Origin: Thalassovita gelatinovora
Lineage (GTDB): Bacteria; Pseudomonadota; Alphaproteobacteria; Rhodobacterales; Rhodobacteraceae
Assembly (NCBI RefSeq): GCF_001458355.1
Contig: NZ_CYSA01000024.1
Location: 1 to 62,038, forward strand
Direction: 5' to 3'
Length of the DNA stretch: 62,038 nucleotides
Part shown: piece after piece, positions 8,660 through 18,470 of the stretch
Position numbering within the stretch: the stretch's first letter is position 1
How the letters are laid out: every line of letters begins with the position of its first letter
Position numbers and translations under genes: made by a program
Notes under the pieces: generated by a model
What the model was told of the DNA's origin: nothing
The model's database searches: none
The model's input: the letters and a program-made list of their open reading frames with translations, nothing else

Positions 8660-9120
8660 TCTGTCGGGCCCGAACCGTTCGAGCCGCCGGAAACGAATTT
8701 CAGCAACAGCGACACCAGAGACACCGCCCCTTGGGTATCTTCTATTTCATCGCCAGCGGTCAGGTTGAACGGTGATCCGCCCGGCACAATTTCCATGAAA
8801 TTCCCGCCCAGCAATCCTTCGGAGGCAACAACCACGGCGCTGTCATCAGGGATATCGATCCCCTCCTTGACGCTGAAGGTGGTGTCGGCACGGAAGGTCT
8901 GGGGGTTGAGCGCGATATCGGTGACGGTGCCGATTTTCACCCCGGCAAGACGCACATCGGTGCCCACGGTGATGCCTTCCAACGACCGGAAAGACGCATT
9001 CAGCGGATAGCCGCCGCTGCGATCGGTAAAGCCGGTCATCTGACCCGCATAGACGACAAAGCCGATTGCAACGGCCAGAACCATGCCGCCAACAGCCACT
9101 TCGGTTTGATTGCTGGACAT
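8656..9120 (-). CDS. mlaD: MlaD/MCE-domain lipid transport protein
   Basis: The 154-residue product has one N-terminal membrane anchor (about residues 8-27) and one MCE domain (about 38-115; YPLNASFRSLEGITVGTDVRLAGVKIGTV, then the EGLLGGNFMEI hydrophobic segment). This is the size and layout of MlaD, the hexameric substrate-binding component of the Mla phospholipid transport system at the periplasmic face of the inner membrane. The mlaE, mlaF, mlaB and mlaC partners are not in the window, so the ABC core must be elsewhere. Translationally coupled to DUF2155. Confidence 0.9.
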   Translation of the reverse strand: MSSNQTEVAVGGMVLAVAIGFVVYAGQMTGFTDRSGGYPLNASFRSLEGITVGTDVRLAGVKIGTVTDIALNPQTFRADTTFSVKEGIDIPDDSAVVVASEGLLGGNFMEIVPGGSPFNLTAGDEIEDTQGAVSLVSLLLKFVSGGSNGSGPTE

Positions 9121-9130
9121 CGCTGCTGCC

Positions 9131-9514
9131 TTATTCCGGCGACCAAGCCTCGTAGTCGCTGCGTTCTGCCGGGGCAGCGCGACGGATCGAACCGGTCGGC
9201 GCGTAGGCCTGCGCGGTCCCGGTCAGGTTTTCCATATGCGGTTTTTCCCAAGTTTTATGAGCTATGGGACGGTCGGTCGGCGCATCCTTGAAGGTCCAAT
9301 GCATCCAACCATGCCAGTCGGGGCTGATCCGGCTGGCTTCAATTTCGCCGTTATAGATGACCCAGCGGCGTTTGCCGTCACGGGTTTGGTAGAACACGTT
9401 GCCCTGTTCGTCTTCACCCACTTTCACGCCTTTTCGGGCGGTATACATCTGAGTGTTGAGCGTTTGACCATCCCACCAGGTGACGGCGCGAAAAAGAGTG
9501 TTCAGAAGGCCCAT
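9131..9514 (-). CDS. NADH:ubiquinone oxidoreductase accessory subunit, NDUFA12 family
   Basis: The 127-residue product matches bacterial homologues of mitochondrial NDUFA12 (B17.2): [51 protein letters not shown] and [15 protein letters not shown]. It is an accessory subunit of alphaproteobacterial complex I on the cytoplasmic face of the inner membrane. It is the first gene of a three-gene group with mlaD and DUF2155, 10 bases before mlaD. The family is restricted to alphaproteobacteria and mitochondria, which supports the assignment of the organism. Confidence 0.95.
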   Translation of the reverse strand: MGLLNTLFRAVTWWDGQTLNTQMYTARKGVKVGEDEQGNVFYQTRDGKRRWVIYNGEIEASRISPDWHGWMHWTFKDAPTDRPIAHKTWEKPHMENLTGTAQAYAPTGSIRRAAPAERSDYEAWSPE

Positions 9515-9586
9515 GAGTCTCTCCGCAGTTCATTGCCCTTGATATGAACCAATTGGCAGCAAAGGTCCAGCCTACAGCACCGGTTA

Positions 9587-9613
9587 GGATGCCGCCCGCG
9601 CAGGGCGGCATCC
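9587..9613 (-). terminator. Strong GC hairpin after the beta-propeller gene
   Basis: Perfect 11-bp arms GGATGCCGCCC (9587-9597) and GGGCGGCATCC (9603-9613) with loop GCGCA, 15 bases beyond the stop at 9629. There is no T-run on either strand, so it could stabilise the mRNA end rather than terminate. Confidence 0.55.
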
Positions 9614-9628
9614 ACATTTGGTTTCACC

Positions 9629-11257
9629 TTATTGCGGGGTGAGCCGATAGATGGCGTTTTCCACATCGGACACGACATAGATGCTGCCATTTCCACCCAC
9701 TGCGACACCGCTGGTCACATAGGTTGGCGGCGTTCCCTTGGCGGCCACCACCCCCATGGCAATGCTTGCGGCCAATTCCGTGACAGCCCCAGTTGCCGGG
9801 TCGATCGAGATTACCCGCTGTTTGCCAGCCTCTGCCACGATCAATGTGCCGTCGGGCGCGATATCGATCCCTTCGGGACCAACAAGCCCTTCTGCCACCA
9901 CGGTTTTAGCGCCGTTGGCCAAATCCACACGCGATACCGTGCCTGCCCCGGCTTCGGTGACATAAACGCCCTGATCCTTCAAAACCAAGCCCACTGGAAG
10001 CACCAGACCGTCGATCAGAACTTCGCGTGTGTCACCATGTTCACCCGAAACATTGACCAAGCTTCCAGTGGCAAGTTCGGCCACGAGATAGCTGCCATCG
10101 GCCAGTTCAACCGCATCCTGCGGGGCCGCGAAGTTGTGGAACATATGTAGAGATTCGCCCGTTTTACGGTCAAAAACCTGAACCGAACTGGTAAACCAAC
10201 TGGACAGGATCACATGATCCTTGTTGGCCCGCGCATTGAATGGGTATTCCAGATGATCGGCCTGCATCCGTGCGACATCTGTCACGGCACCGGTGGCGGC
10301 GTCGATGGTGCGATAGGCGAACAGATCGGCCAGATACAACGTTTCGCTGCCATCGTCATCAGCAATCAAGGCGATCCCGCCCGGGCTTGCCAGCGCGCCC
10401 TTGACCACCTGCCGCACGGCCCCGGTTTCTGGATCGATTTCCTGAATTCCGTTATCGGCCATGTTCGACACGAAAATGCGATCTTGGTCATCAATCGCCA
10501 GATTGTCCAACGAGGTCGACAATTGCGCCACCATGGCTTTATCGCCGCTGACCGGATCGATTTTGACCAATTGCCCCAAAGCGGTATCAACCACCCAGAT
10601 ATTGCCCTTGGAATCCAGGTTAACGGCGGCTGGAACCTTGAACCCGTCTGCGACGGTTTCGATGTCTCCGGTATCCGCATCAATGCGTACGACCTGCCCC
10701 TTGAACCACAAAGGCCCGTAGATCTTGTCATCGGGACCGAACTGGAATCCGTTCAGACCGCCCATTCCTTCAATGATTTTGCGCGGTGGCGTTTCACCAC
10801 TGGTGTCGATTTCATATAATGCATCGCCAATGAACACTTGCGACGCATACAGCCGCCCGTCGGACCGGTAAGCCAGCGAATTGATCCCGGGCAGGCCCGA
10901 AGCGAGTTTTTTCACCGTGCCGCCGGGGGCGCGGACATAAATGTCCCCGGTGATGAATCCAGTCCATGCCATCGTGCCGTCAGGCGCAAAGGCGATATCG
11001 TCGGCCATCCCATCAGGGTTGGCAATTTCCACCCCGACCTTGCCGGTTGCGCGATCAACGTTGTAAATCGATTGCCCGATCACGCTTCCCGCGTAAAGCT
11101 GTCCGTTCGGATCGATACCCAACCCGTGAACACCATGAAAATCCGATCCCGGCACGAACAGATCAACCGCATAACCATCTGCCAAGGCTGGCATTGCGAC
11201 CCCGATCGTCAACGCCAGCGCCGACACAGTGCGGCGTGTCCAATTCATTAACATCAT
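9629..11257 (-). CDS. Secreted beta-propeller protein (SMP-30/NHL/Vgb-like)
   Basis: The 542-residue product starts at the ATG at 11257 (or the next one at 11254), preceded by GGGAGGAG. Residues about 1-27 are a Sec signal peptide (TRRTVSALALTIGVAMPALA). The rest is a chain of beta-propeller blades with repeated signatures such as GLGIDPNGQLYAGS, DIAFAPDGTMAW, NIWVVDTALGQLVKIDP, GIALIADDDGSETLYLADL and GIDIAPDGTLIVAEAG. These resemble gluconolactonase, strictosidine-synthase-like and virginiamycin-B-lyase folds. It should be periplasmic. The roughly 12 repeats suggest two propellers. No substrate can be named, and it is a single-gene unit. Confidence 0.72.
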   Translation of the reverse strand: MMLMNWTRRTVSALALTIGVAMPALADGYAVDLFVPGSDFHGVHGLGIDPNGQLYAGSVIGQSIYNVDRATGKVGVEIANPDGMADDIAFAPDGTMAWTGFITGDIYVRAPGGTVKKLASGLPGINSLAYRSDGRLYASQVFIGDALYEIDTSGETPPRKIIEGMGGLNGFQFGPDDKIYGPLWFKGQVVRIDADTGDIETVADGFKVPAAVNLDSKGNIWVVDTALGQLVKIDPVSGDKAMVAQLSTSLDNLAIDDQDRIFVSNMADNGIQEIDPETGAVRQVVKGALASPGGIALIADDDGSETLYLADLFAYRTIDAATGAVTDVARMQADHLEYPFNARANKDHVILSSWFTSSVQVFDRKTGESLHMFHNFAAPQDAVELADGSYLVAELATGSLVNVSGEHGDTREVLIDGLVLPVGLVLKDQGVYVTEAGAGTVSRVDLANGAKTVVAEGLVGPEGIDIAPDGTLIVAEAGKQRVISIDPATGAVTELAASIAMGVVAAKGTPPTYVTSGVAVGGNGSIYVVSDVENAIYRLTPQ

Positions 11258-11491
11258 TCTCTCCTCCCTAGTGAATGCAACGAGCAGCAGCGACTTAACC
11301 TGAGGCTGAGACGCTGCCGCCACTTCACATTAGGAGAGAATTTCACGCTGATACTTGTGACGCGGCGTCATACTGCAGAAATCAATTCCATCATACGAAA
11401 TAAGGCGGTGCAAATTGGATCAACCGCATTTCCCAAAATTGCCCTTCCACCCCGGAAGTTAGCGTTGCGTTGCGCCAATCCGGTGGATGGT

Positions 11492-11851
11492 TCAACCCAC
11501 CAGAGCCGTCAGTTCAATTTCGATTCGGTACTTCGAATCGATCAATCCACATTCGATCATCGTGGCGACGGGCGGATTGGCACCGAACACCTGCGACAGG
11601 ATCGGCCAGCAGGGTTCGAATTCTGCTGCGTCCGGCAGGTAATAATTCACCCGCACGGCATTTGCGAAGGAACTCCCCGCCTCATCCAGCGCCTTGCCGA
11701 TGGTGTCGAGCGCCGCGCGGCATTGGTCCTCGACCGTGTCGCCCTGCCCCACAGTGCCGGCCACATGGACGAAACCCCCGGCCACAACGGCCCGGCAATA
11801 GCCGATCTTGGCTTCGAATTCGCCGCCCGAATGAATGCGTTTGATGGTCAT
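11492..11851 (-). CDS. Rid (YjgF/YER057c/UK114) family protein
   Basis: The 119-residue product fits the small trimeric Rid fold: MTIKRIHSGGEFEAKIGYCRAV, GGFVHVAGTVGQ, AALDTIGKALDEAGSSFANAVRVNYYLPD and the C-terminal YRIEIELTALVG. RidA removes reactive imine and enamine intermediates. At the position of the RidA catalytic Arg (PARSCVE in E. coli) this protein reads PVATMIEC, so Arg is missing; it probably belongs to one of the Rid subgroups without imine-deaminase activity. The ATG at 11851 gives the family length; upstream in-frame ATGs would add about 47 unrelated residues. Confidence 0.83.
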   Translation of the reverse strand: MTIKRIHSGGEFEAKIGYCRAVVAGGFVHVAGTVGQGDTVEDQCRAALDTIGKALDEAGSSFANAVRVNYYLPDAAEFEPCWPILSQVFGANPPVATMIECGLIDSKYRIEIELTALVG

Positions 11852-11952
11852 GTCTGATCTCCCGAACCTTGATCGCCGAAGCGCAAATGCGACGCGCATA
11901 TTCCCGCGAAACCGGAGGAATTCAATGGGTGAAATGCGGCCTTGTCGCCAAA

Positions 11953-11983
11953 GAAAATGCCCGCGAAATCCGCAGGCATTTTC
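11953..11983 (-). terminator. Terminator downstream of clpX
   Basis: Arms GAAAATGCC (11953-11961) and GGCATTTTC (11975-11983). On the minus strand the second arm runs into a TTTTCTTT tract. It lies 32 bases beyond the clpX stop and could also act on rightward transcripts. Confidence 0.75.
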
Positions 11984-12015
11984 AAAGTTCAAATTTTCAG
12001 CCTAGAAAGCGGTAA

Positions 12016-13281
<1,266 letters not shown>

Positions 13282-13381
13282 TTCTTCCCTTTCAGGCCTT
13301 GAGTCGAAGTTTGCGCCCCTGCGGGCCGCCCCGTGCTTCTTGGTCAAACAGCTTAGGACAGGCCCATGGTCGCTACAATGC

Positions 13382-13412
13382 AAAAATCGACGCGGCGGCG
13401 TTTACCGCCGCG
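13382..13412 (-). terminator. Hairpin with T-tract between clpP and clpX
   Basis: Arms CGCGGCGG (13391-13398) and CCGCCGCG (13405-13412), followed on the minus strand by TCGATTTTT. It starts 9 bases after the clpP stop. It may partially terminate, allowing clpP to be expressed above clpX. Confidence 0.6.
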
Positions 13413-13421
13413 CCTTATCGC

Positions 13422-14060
13422 TTAGGAGCCGCCTTTTTCGTCATCCCCGGACGCACGGCTGGATACGATTTCGTCGATCAATCCCCATTCCTTAGCGTCT
13501 TCGGGGGACATGAAGTTGTCCCGCTCCAGTGCTTTTTCAACATTTTCTAACGTCTGGCCGGTATGGTGGACATAAATTTGGTTCAGACGCGTTTTCAGCT
13601 TCTGGGTTTCTTCGGCGTGGATCATGATATCCGTCGCCTGCCCCTGATACCCGCCAGAGGGCTGATGTACCATCACCCGGCTATTGGGCAGCGAAAACCG
13701 CATCCCTGCCGCCCCTGCGGTCAGCAGCAGCGACCCCATCGAGGCCGCCTGACCGATCACCAGCGTCGACACTTTGGGTTTGATATACTGCATGGTGTCA
13801 TAGATCGACAGGCCGCTTGTCACCACGCCGCCCGGCGAATTGATATACATGCTGATTTCTTTCGACGGGTTCTCCGCCTCAAGGTGCAGCAACTGTGCCA
13901 CGATCAGGCTGGACATGCCGTCATGAACCGGGCCGGATACGAAAATGATCCGTTCCTTCAACAGGCGCGAAAAGATGTCGTAAGCCCGTTCGCCGCGACT
14001 GGTTTGTTCCACCACCATCGGAACCAGAGTGTTCATGTATACGTCTAAGGGATCTTTCAT
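13422..14060 (-). CDS. clpP: ATP-dependent Clp protease proteolytic subunit ClpP
   Basis: The 212-residue product is a ClpP serine protease with catalytic Ser in GQAASMGS (S108), His in VMVHQPSGG (H132) and Asp in ERDNF (D181). The N-terminal [20 protein letters not shown] segment is the conserved axial-loop region. It forms the 14-subunit proteolytic chamber used by ClpX and ClpA. The ATG at 14060 (MKDPLDVYM) gives the normal length; an in-frame start at 14093 would add 11 residues. It is upstream of clpX in the common order. No sigma-32-type promoter could be firmly recognised upstream. Confidence 0.97.
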   Translation of the reverse strand: MKDPLDVYMNTLVPMVVEQTSRGERAYDIFSRLLKERIIFVSGPVHDGMSSLIVAQLLHLEAENPSKEISMYINSPGGVVTSGLSIYDTMQYIKPKVSTLVIGQAASMGSLLLTAGAAGMRFSLPNSRVMVHQPSGGYQGQATDIMIHAEETQKLKTRLNQIYVHHTGQTLENVEKALERDNFMSPEDAKEWGLIDEIVSSRASGDDEKGGS

Positions 14061-14305
14061 TGCCGCCTGCCTATTGCTTACCGTTATGATCATTATCGAC
14101 CAATTCCTTCTAGAATCTTAGTGCTGCACCAAACCGGCTGCAAGGGCAGGAAAATCATTTGTCGCATCCGGCCCAATACCTGCGTCATCTGTCGCAGATA
14201 TTTTCAACCTTGTCGTAAAATGTATATTGAGCGAAAAGCACGGTCTCTGGATTTGCACCGACACCTGCGCCAGATCACTTATCATCCGATTGCTTGGGCT
14301 TCACG

Positions 14306-15313
14306 ATGCAACAAGACCATTTCATTCAGAAAGCCGCGTCTGCCAGTTTTCCGATGACGTTCGACGGGCCACCTCAGGATTTCTATTTCTTGCTCTTGCC
14401 GAATATGACGATGCTGTCGGTAGCTTCTGCGATCGAGCCGTTGAGGATTGCCAATCAGCTGACCAATAGCAGGCTCTACCGATGGTTCACGATGACCGAG
14501 GATGGTGAACCGGTCACCTGTTCCACCGGGATAAAGGTGACGCCTGACACCGCGCTAAAGCCGTTGCCGGCCAATTCGGTCGGATTCGTTTGCTGTAGTA
14601 TCCAACCCTATGGCATGGCGTCGGAAAAGACCCTGAACTGGCTGCGGCGCGAAGACCGATTCGGCAGGCCGCTGGGCGGGATATGTACCGGCGCTTTCGC
14701 GCTGGCCGAGGCGGGTTTACTGACGGGGCGGCGGTTCACCCTGCATTGGGAAAACCACGACAGTTTCCAGGAAACCTATCCCCAGCTGACCCCGTCCCCC
14801 AACATCTATGAAATAGACGGTCGGATCATGTCCTGCGGCGGCGGCAATTCGGCCATCGACATGATGCTGGCGTTGATCGAGAAACAGCACGGCCCCGATC
14901 TGGCCGCATTGGTGGCGGACATGTGCCTGCACACACGGTCCGGACCGACCAATTCGCCGCAAAAATCATCGCGGTCCTTCACCATCGGCACCCGCAACCG
15001 CAATCTGCTGGCAGCGATTCGGGTCATGGAAAATGCGCTCGAAGAACCGCTGTCGATGGGAGGTCTGTGCGCCACACTGGGTGTATCCCGGCGCCAGATC
15101 GAGCGTTTGTTCAAACGCTATCTGGGGCAAAGCCCGATGTCGTATTACAACGATCTGCGGCTGACCCGGGCTTACGGTTTCCTGAATGAAACCGACATGA
15201 CGGTGACGGAAATCGCAGCGGCGACTGGTTTCCGGTCGGCCAGTCATCTGGCCCGCGCCTTCCGCAAGAAATACGGCAATAATCCCAATTCGTTCCGCAA
15301 ATACTGGTCTTGA
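14306..15313 (+). CDS. GlxA-type AraC-family transcriptional regulator (DJ-1/PfpI-like sensor domain)
   Basis: The 335-residue product has an N-terminal DJ-1/PfpI-like amidotransferase-fold domain (about 20-205; FYFLLLPNMTMLSVASAIEPLRIAN, GICTGAFALAEAGLL) and a C-terminal AraC helix-turn-helix pair (about 235-330; LCATLGVSRRQIERLFKRYLG and TEIAAATGFRSASHLARAFRKKYG). Proteins of this type often control catabolism of carnitine, betaine, choline or other amines. The position of the DJ-1 nucleophile is Cys in GGICTGAF, so the pocket may still bind a ligand. It is convergent with the sox cluster end, separated by 15 bases, and probably not part of it. The ATG at 14306 is preferred over a TTG at 14294. 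Confidence 0.85.
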   Translation: MQQDHFIQKAASASFPMTFDGPPQDFYFLLLPNMTMLSVASAIEPLRIANQLTNSRLYRWFTMTEDGEPVTCSTGIKVTPDTALKPLPANSVGFVCCSIQPYGMASEKTLNWLRREDRFGRPLGGICTGAFALAEAGLLTGRRFTLHWENHDSFQETYPQLTPSPNIYEIDGRIMSCGGGNSAIDMMLALIEKQHGPDLAALVADMCLHTRSGPTNSPQKSSRSFTIGTRNRNLLAAIRVMENALEEPLSMGGLCATLGVSRRQIERLFKRYLGQSPMSYYNDLRLTRAYGFLNETDMTVTEIAAATGFRSASHLARAFRKKYGNNPNSFRKYWS

Positions 15314-15328
15314 GCGCAGGTTTGTCGA

Positions 15329-15949
15329 TCACCAGACATCGGGGTCGATTCCCTGCTGCCGGAGATGGTCGAACTTGTCCTGCAAGTAGCGCTGGAAACG
15401 TTGATTTTGATAGTCCTGCGTCACCACGTATTCTAGCGAACTGAGATAGTGGAACGGTTTGAGATAGCCGGGCATGCGAAAGGTTTCGGCCCGTCGCATG
15501 TCCGCGGCACCGGCATTGGCACCGTCACATAATATCGTGGTCGGGGTGAAATTCACGAACCATTTTTCCGCCAGATCGCGTTCTTCCAAGGCTTCGCCAT
15601 CGAAGTCCAACACTTCGCGCGCCCCAAACATGTCAAGCTGCACCACATCGAAATGGGCGGTAATATACTCGACGATTTCACGACGTCTGAAATTGACCTG
15701 GTGCAATTCCCGGCAATAGGGACAGCCGCGTTGTTCCCACAGGATCATCAGGTTGCGGCCGTTTTGCGCCGCAGTGGACAGGTCATCGCCCAATTCCAGA
15801 AAGGAATCGGTGAACCAAGGTTGTTTGTGCAACCCATCGTCGCCCAGCACGGCCTCGCCCGTATCAGCCCCCCAGGCTGCAGCGGGCAAAATCGCCCCCG
15901 CCAGACCGAGGCCAGCCCCGTTTTTAAGAAGATTGCGTCTAGTGAGCAT
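15329..15949 (-). CDS. Tat-exported SoxW-like thioredoxin-fold protein
   Basis: The 206-residue product begins MLTRRNLLKNGAGLGLAGAI, a twin-arginine signal. The mature part is a thioredoxin fold with active site CPYC (C76, C79) in WEQRGCPYCRELH. It aligns clearly with the SoxW gene product at 22624-23178: both have GDDGLHK, EQRGCxYC, VVQLxMFG, DFDGxxL and FTPT. GGAGGAAAACG precedes the ATG at 15949. It is downstream of soxD but separated by a strong terminator, at the place where Paracoccus carries soxE and soxF. It probably supplies or takes thiol reductant for Sox proteins in the periplasm (inference). Confidence 0.85.
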   Translation of the reverse strand: MLTRRNLLKNGAGLGLAGAILPAAAWGADTGEAVLGDDGLHKQPWFTDSFLELGDDLSTAAQNGRNLMILWEQRGCPYCRELHQVNFRRREIVEYITAHFDVVQLDMFGAREVLDFDGEALEERDLAEKWFVNFTPTTILCDGANAGAADMRRAETFRMPGYLKPFHYLSSLEYVVTQDYQNQRFQRYLQDKFDHLRQQGIDPDVW

Positions 15950-16003
15950 CGTTTTCCTCCGCAAACGTTGCGCACCCATTGTGCCATCAAATCGTCAAAA
16001 CGC

Positions 16004-16033
16004 AAAACGGGACCGCATACGCGGTCCCGTTTT
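16004..16033 (-). terminator. Terminator at the end of soxD
   Basis: Perfect 13-bp stem AAAACGGGACCGC (16004-16016) / GCGGTCCCGTTTT (16021-16033) with a 4-base loop. The flanking A and T tracts make it active in both directions. It lies 22 bases beyond the soxD stop and separates the Sox operon proper from the SoxW-like paralogue. Confidence 0.88.
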
Positions 16034-16055
16034 CAACTCAGCACTCTTTACTCGA

Positions 16056-17114
16056 TTATTGCGATACGGATTTCAGATACTCGGTCACAGCCGCGATATC
16101 CTTTTCCTTTTTCAGACCGACAAAGCTCATCTTGGTTTTCGCGATGAAGTCTTTCGGCTTGCTCAGGAACGCGGCTAAGTTTTCGTCGGTCCATGTTTCA
16201 CCGGAGTCACCGAATTCCTTCATCCCTTTGGAATATTTGAAATCTTCGATCACCGCGACCGGACCACCGACCACGCCGTTCAGCATCGGGCCGGTCTTGT
16301 TCTGGGCACCTTCACCGACCTGATGGCAGGCTTTGCACTTCTTGAAGACCTTTTCACCGTCTTTGACCAGTTCGGGGTCAAGTGCGGCAGCTTCTTCCAC
16401 AACGGGCTCAGCCGCCGGTTCTTCCGCTTTGGCTTCCTCGACCGGGGCGGCTGGTTCTGCCGGAGCTTCTTCAGCGGCGCCCTCTTCTTCTGGAGTCACG
16501 TTCAGGACCGTGGCGCGCATGGTGATCTTCACCTCGCCTTCCTTGCAGTCTTTCATGCAGGGTTCGGTCCAGAACGATGCTTCGGCAGTTTCGCGGTCAT
16601 CGACGATGAAACCGCCCGCATTCGGCATTTCCACATCAAGGAAGTTTTCGTTGCTTAGAACGAAGTCGTCTTCGACGATATAGTTCGAATACAGGATATA
16701 GGCCGTGATCGCATAGACGTCGTCATCGCTCATGGTCTGAGCGGCACCGAACGGCATCGAACGGCGGACATAGTCATAGACGGTCGACAGGTAAGGCCAG
16801 TAAGACCCAACGGTCTTCAGCGGGTCCTTATCGGCCAGCGTGCCATCCCCTCCGGCCAGTTTCGGCCAGTTGTCCACGCCTTCTGCGAATTCACCGTGGC
16901 AGATGGCACAGTTTTCCGAAAAGATCGCTTCGCCATCTTCGACAGAACCCGATCCGACCGGCAGGCCGGTGCCATCGGGGGAAATATCGTGATCCCACGC
17001 TGCGACTTCTTCGGGCAGTGCCGGGCGGCCAATGCCATATTTTTCGGCCAAAGCAGGAGATGCGGTCAGAGCGGCCAGAGCGGATCCGATCAGGAAATTA
17101 CGATACTTCGACAT
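16056..17114 (-). CDS. soxD: Sulfane dehydrogenase cytochrome subunit SoxD
   Basis: The 352-residue product has a Sec signal (MSKYRNFLIGSALAALTASPALA) and two c-type haem motifs: CAICH (69-73) in the N-terminal domain and CKACH (about 260-264) in the C-terminal cytochrome-c2-like domain. An Ala/Pro/Glu-rich linker of about 50 residues (about 205-255) joins them. It takes electrons from the SoxC molybdenum centre when the sulfane sulfur on SoxY is oxidised. The ATG at 17114 overlaps the soxC 3' end by 17 bases, indicating coupling. The linker is long, acidic and repetitive and may differ between strains. Confidence 0.93.
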   Translation of the reverse strand: MSKYRNFLIGSALAALTASPALAEKYGIGRPALPEEVAAWDHDISPDGTGLPVGSGSVEDGEAIFSENCAICHGEFAEGVDNWPKLAGGDGTLADKDPLKTVGSYWPYLSTVYDYVRRSMPFGAAQTMSDDDVYAITAYILYSNYIVEDDFVLSNENFLDVEMPNAGGFIVDDRETAEASFWTEPCMKDCKEGEVKITMRATVLNVTPEEEGAAEEAPAEPAAPVEEAKAEEPAAEPVVEEAAALDPELVKDGEKVFKKCKACHQVGEGAQNKTGPMLNGVVGGPVAVIEDFKYSKGMKEFGDSGETWTDENLAAFLSKPKDFIAKTKMSFVGLKKEKDIAAVTEYLKSVSQ

Positions 17115-18372
17115 TTTCGGCCTCCCCATCTGCCTTGACCCACCAGGTCTGAATGCAGTTGTTGTGATAGACAGAGTTTTCTCCGCGAATTTCGCGCAGC
17201 ATGTTCTTGGTCGGTTGAACATAGCCGGTTTCATCCATGGCGCGCGATTGCAGGTACATTTCTTCGCCGTTCCATTCGGTATCGAGATAGAAACGGGTCA
17301 GGGCCATCGGTTGACCAGGATTGGCCAGACGCGCGGTTTCCCAAGTCTTGCCACCATCCTTGGACACGTCAACGCGGGTGATTGCGCCACGTCCCGACCA
17401 AGCCAGACCGGTAATGACCAGCGGGCCATGACCGTGCTTGATCGGCGATTGCGGGCTGGGCGACGTGACCACCGATTTGGCGTCCATGACCCAAGTCCAC
17501 TTGCGCGCGGTGCCGTCTTCCAGCGTGTCGGTGTATTTGGACGTTTCTTCACGGCTTTCGACCGCGATTTCCTTCACCTCGATGCGGCGGACCCACTTGA
17601 CCCACATGTTGCCTTCCCAGCCGGGAACGACCAGACGCACGGGATAGCCATGTTCCTTGCGCAGCGCCTCGCCATTGGCTTTGAAGGCGATGATGCAGTC
17701 ATCAAGCGCCTTTTCGATCGGAATCGAACGGCCATTCGAAGAGGCGTCGGCACCTTCGACATAGACCCATTTGCCTTCGGGCTTCACGCCGGCTTCTTCC
17801 AGCAAGGTGCGCAGCGACACACCGGAATATTCCATGTTGTGGATCATGCCGTGGGTGAATTGCGCACCGTTCAGCTGCGCCCCAGCCCATTCCATGCCGG
17901 TATTGGCGGCACATTCCAGGAAGAAGGTTTTGTTGACACGCGGGAAGCGTTCCAGATCTTCGTAGGTGAAAACCAGCGGCGTATCGACAAGGCCGTTGAT
18001 CATCAGGCGGAAATCTTCCTTGCGCAATTCGATCGCACCGGAATGGTGACGTTCGAACGCACAGCCCTGCGGCGTGATGGTGCCGTCCAGCGCGTGGATC
18101 GGGGAAAAGTTAATCGAACTGATCGTGTCAGCGGTCAACCATTCGACGTTGCGGCGAATCACATCGCCTTCGAACTGAATCGGCAGGCCATAAGGCGTTT
18201 CATCGACACCGTCGCCGGTGCCCATTGCCCAGTCCTGTTTTTCGGTGATCAGAGGATCGGGGCCCGCTGCATTGGCAGCCCCGGCCCCGGCCATTACCCC
18301 CGCCGTCGACGCCAGCGTCCCTTTCAGGAACGCGCGCCGCGAAGGTTTTTTGCTGGTGAAGCGGACGGTCAT
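17098..18372 (-). CDS. soxC: Sulfane dehydrogenase molybdopterin subunit SoxC
   Basis: The 424-residue product has a Tat signal (SRRAFLKG, residues 11-18) as expected for a folded molybdoprotein. The likely Mo-coordinating cysteine is C154 in FFLECAANTG, followed by the sulfite-oxidase-like dimerisation domain (ITRVDVSKDGGKTWE near 320). SoxC with SoxD removes six electrons from SoxY-bound sulfane sulfur, so thiosulfate can be oxidised fully to sulfate without sulfur-globule storage. An 8-bp-arm palindrome and a promoter-like element sit just upstream, suggesting that soxCD has its own SoxR-controlled promoter. Confidence 0.95.
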   Translation of the reverse strand: MTVRFTSKKPSRRAFLKGTLASTAGVMAGAGAANAAGPDPLITEKQDWAMGTGDGVDETPYGLPIQFEGDVIRRNVEWLTADTISSINFSPIHALDGTITPQGCAFERHHSGAIELRKEDFRLMINGLVDTPLVFTYEDLERFPRVNKTFFLECAANTGMEWAGAQLNGAQFTHGMIHNMEYSGVSLRTLLEEAGVKPEGKWVYVEGADASSNGRSIPIEKALDDCIIAFKANGEALRKEHGYPVRLVVPGWEGNMWVKWVRRIEVKEIAVESREETSKYTDTLEDGTARKWTWVMDAKSVVTSPSPQSPIKHGHGPLVITGLAWSGRGAITRVDVSKDGGKTWETARLANPGQPMALTRFYLDTEWNGEEMYLQSRAMDETGYVQPTKNMLREIRGENSVYHNNCIQTWWVKADGEAENVEVS

Positions 18373-18397
18373 CTGTCTTTGGCTCCTGTTACATTAT

Positions 18398-18419
18398 CAA
18401 ATTCATTTTCGTGAATTTG
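18398..18419. promoter_or_regulatory. Probable SoxR operator upstream of soxC
   Basis: Perfect palindrome CAAATTCA (18398-18405), 6-base spacer, TGAATTTG (18412-18419). The same 7-bp core with the same spacing is upstream of soxX (22565-22584). On the minus strand it covers the -10 of a promoter-like pair, TTTACT (18433-18428) - 17 bases - GAAAAT (18410-18405). Assignment to SoxR is by position and by typical ArsR-family operator shape. Confidence 0.7.
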
Positions 18420-18448
18420 TTAGGGATAGTAAAGCGCTTTTTCGTCGT

Positions 18449-18470
18449 CGTTGGGGCTTACGCCCCAACG
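18449..18470 (-). other. Hairpin over the soxB stop codon
   Basis: Perfect 9-bp arms CGTTGGGGC (18449-18457) and GCCCCAACG (18462-18470) with a 4-base loop. On the minus strand the loop is GTAA, so the soxB TAA stop is displayed in the loop. No T-run follows, so it is more likely an mRNA-processing or stability element than a terminator. Confidence 0.6.

Noticed and set aside
14111-14144. CTTG and CTAAGAT elements upstream of clpP on the minus strand, considered as a heat-shock (RpoH) promoter
   Set aside because: The -10 does not match the CYATNT consensus and the spacing is about 19 bases; not strong enough to report as a feature.
17032-18414. Plus-strand open frame of 460 codons opposite soxC
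   Set aside because: Shadow of soxC, which has an intact Tat signal and Mo-binding motif on the other strand.
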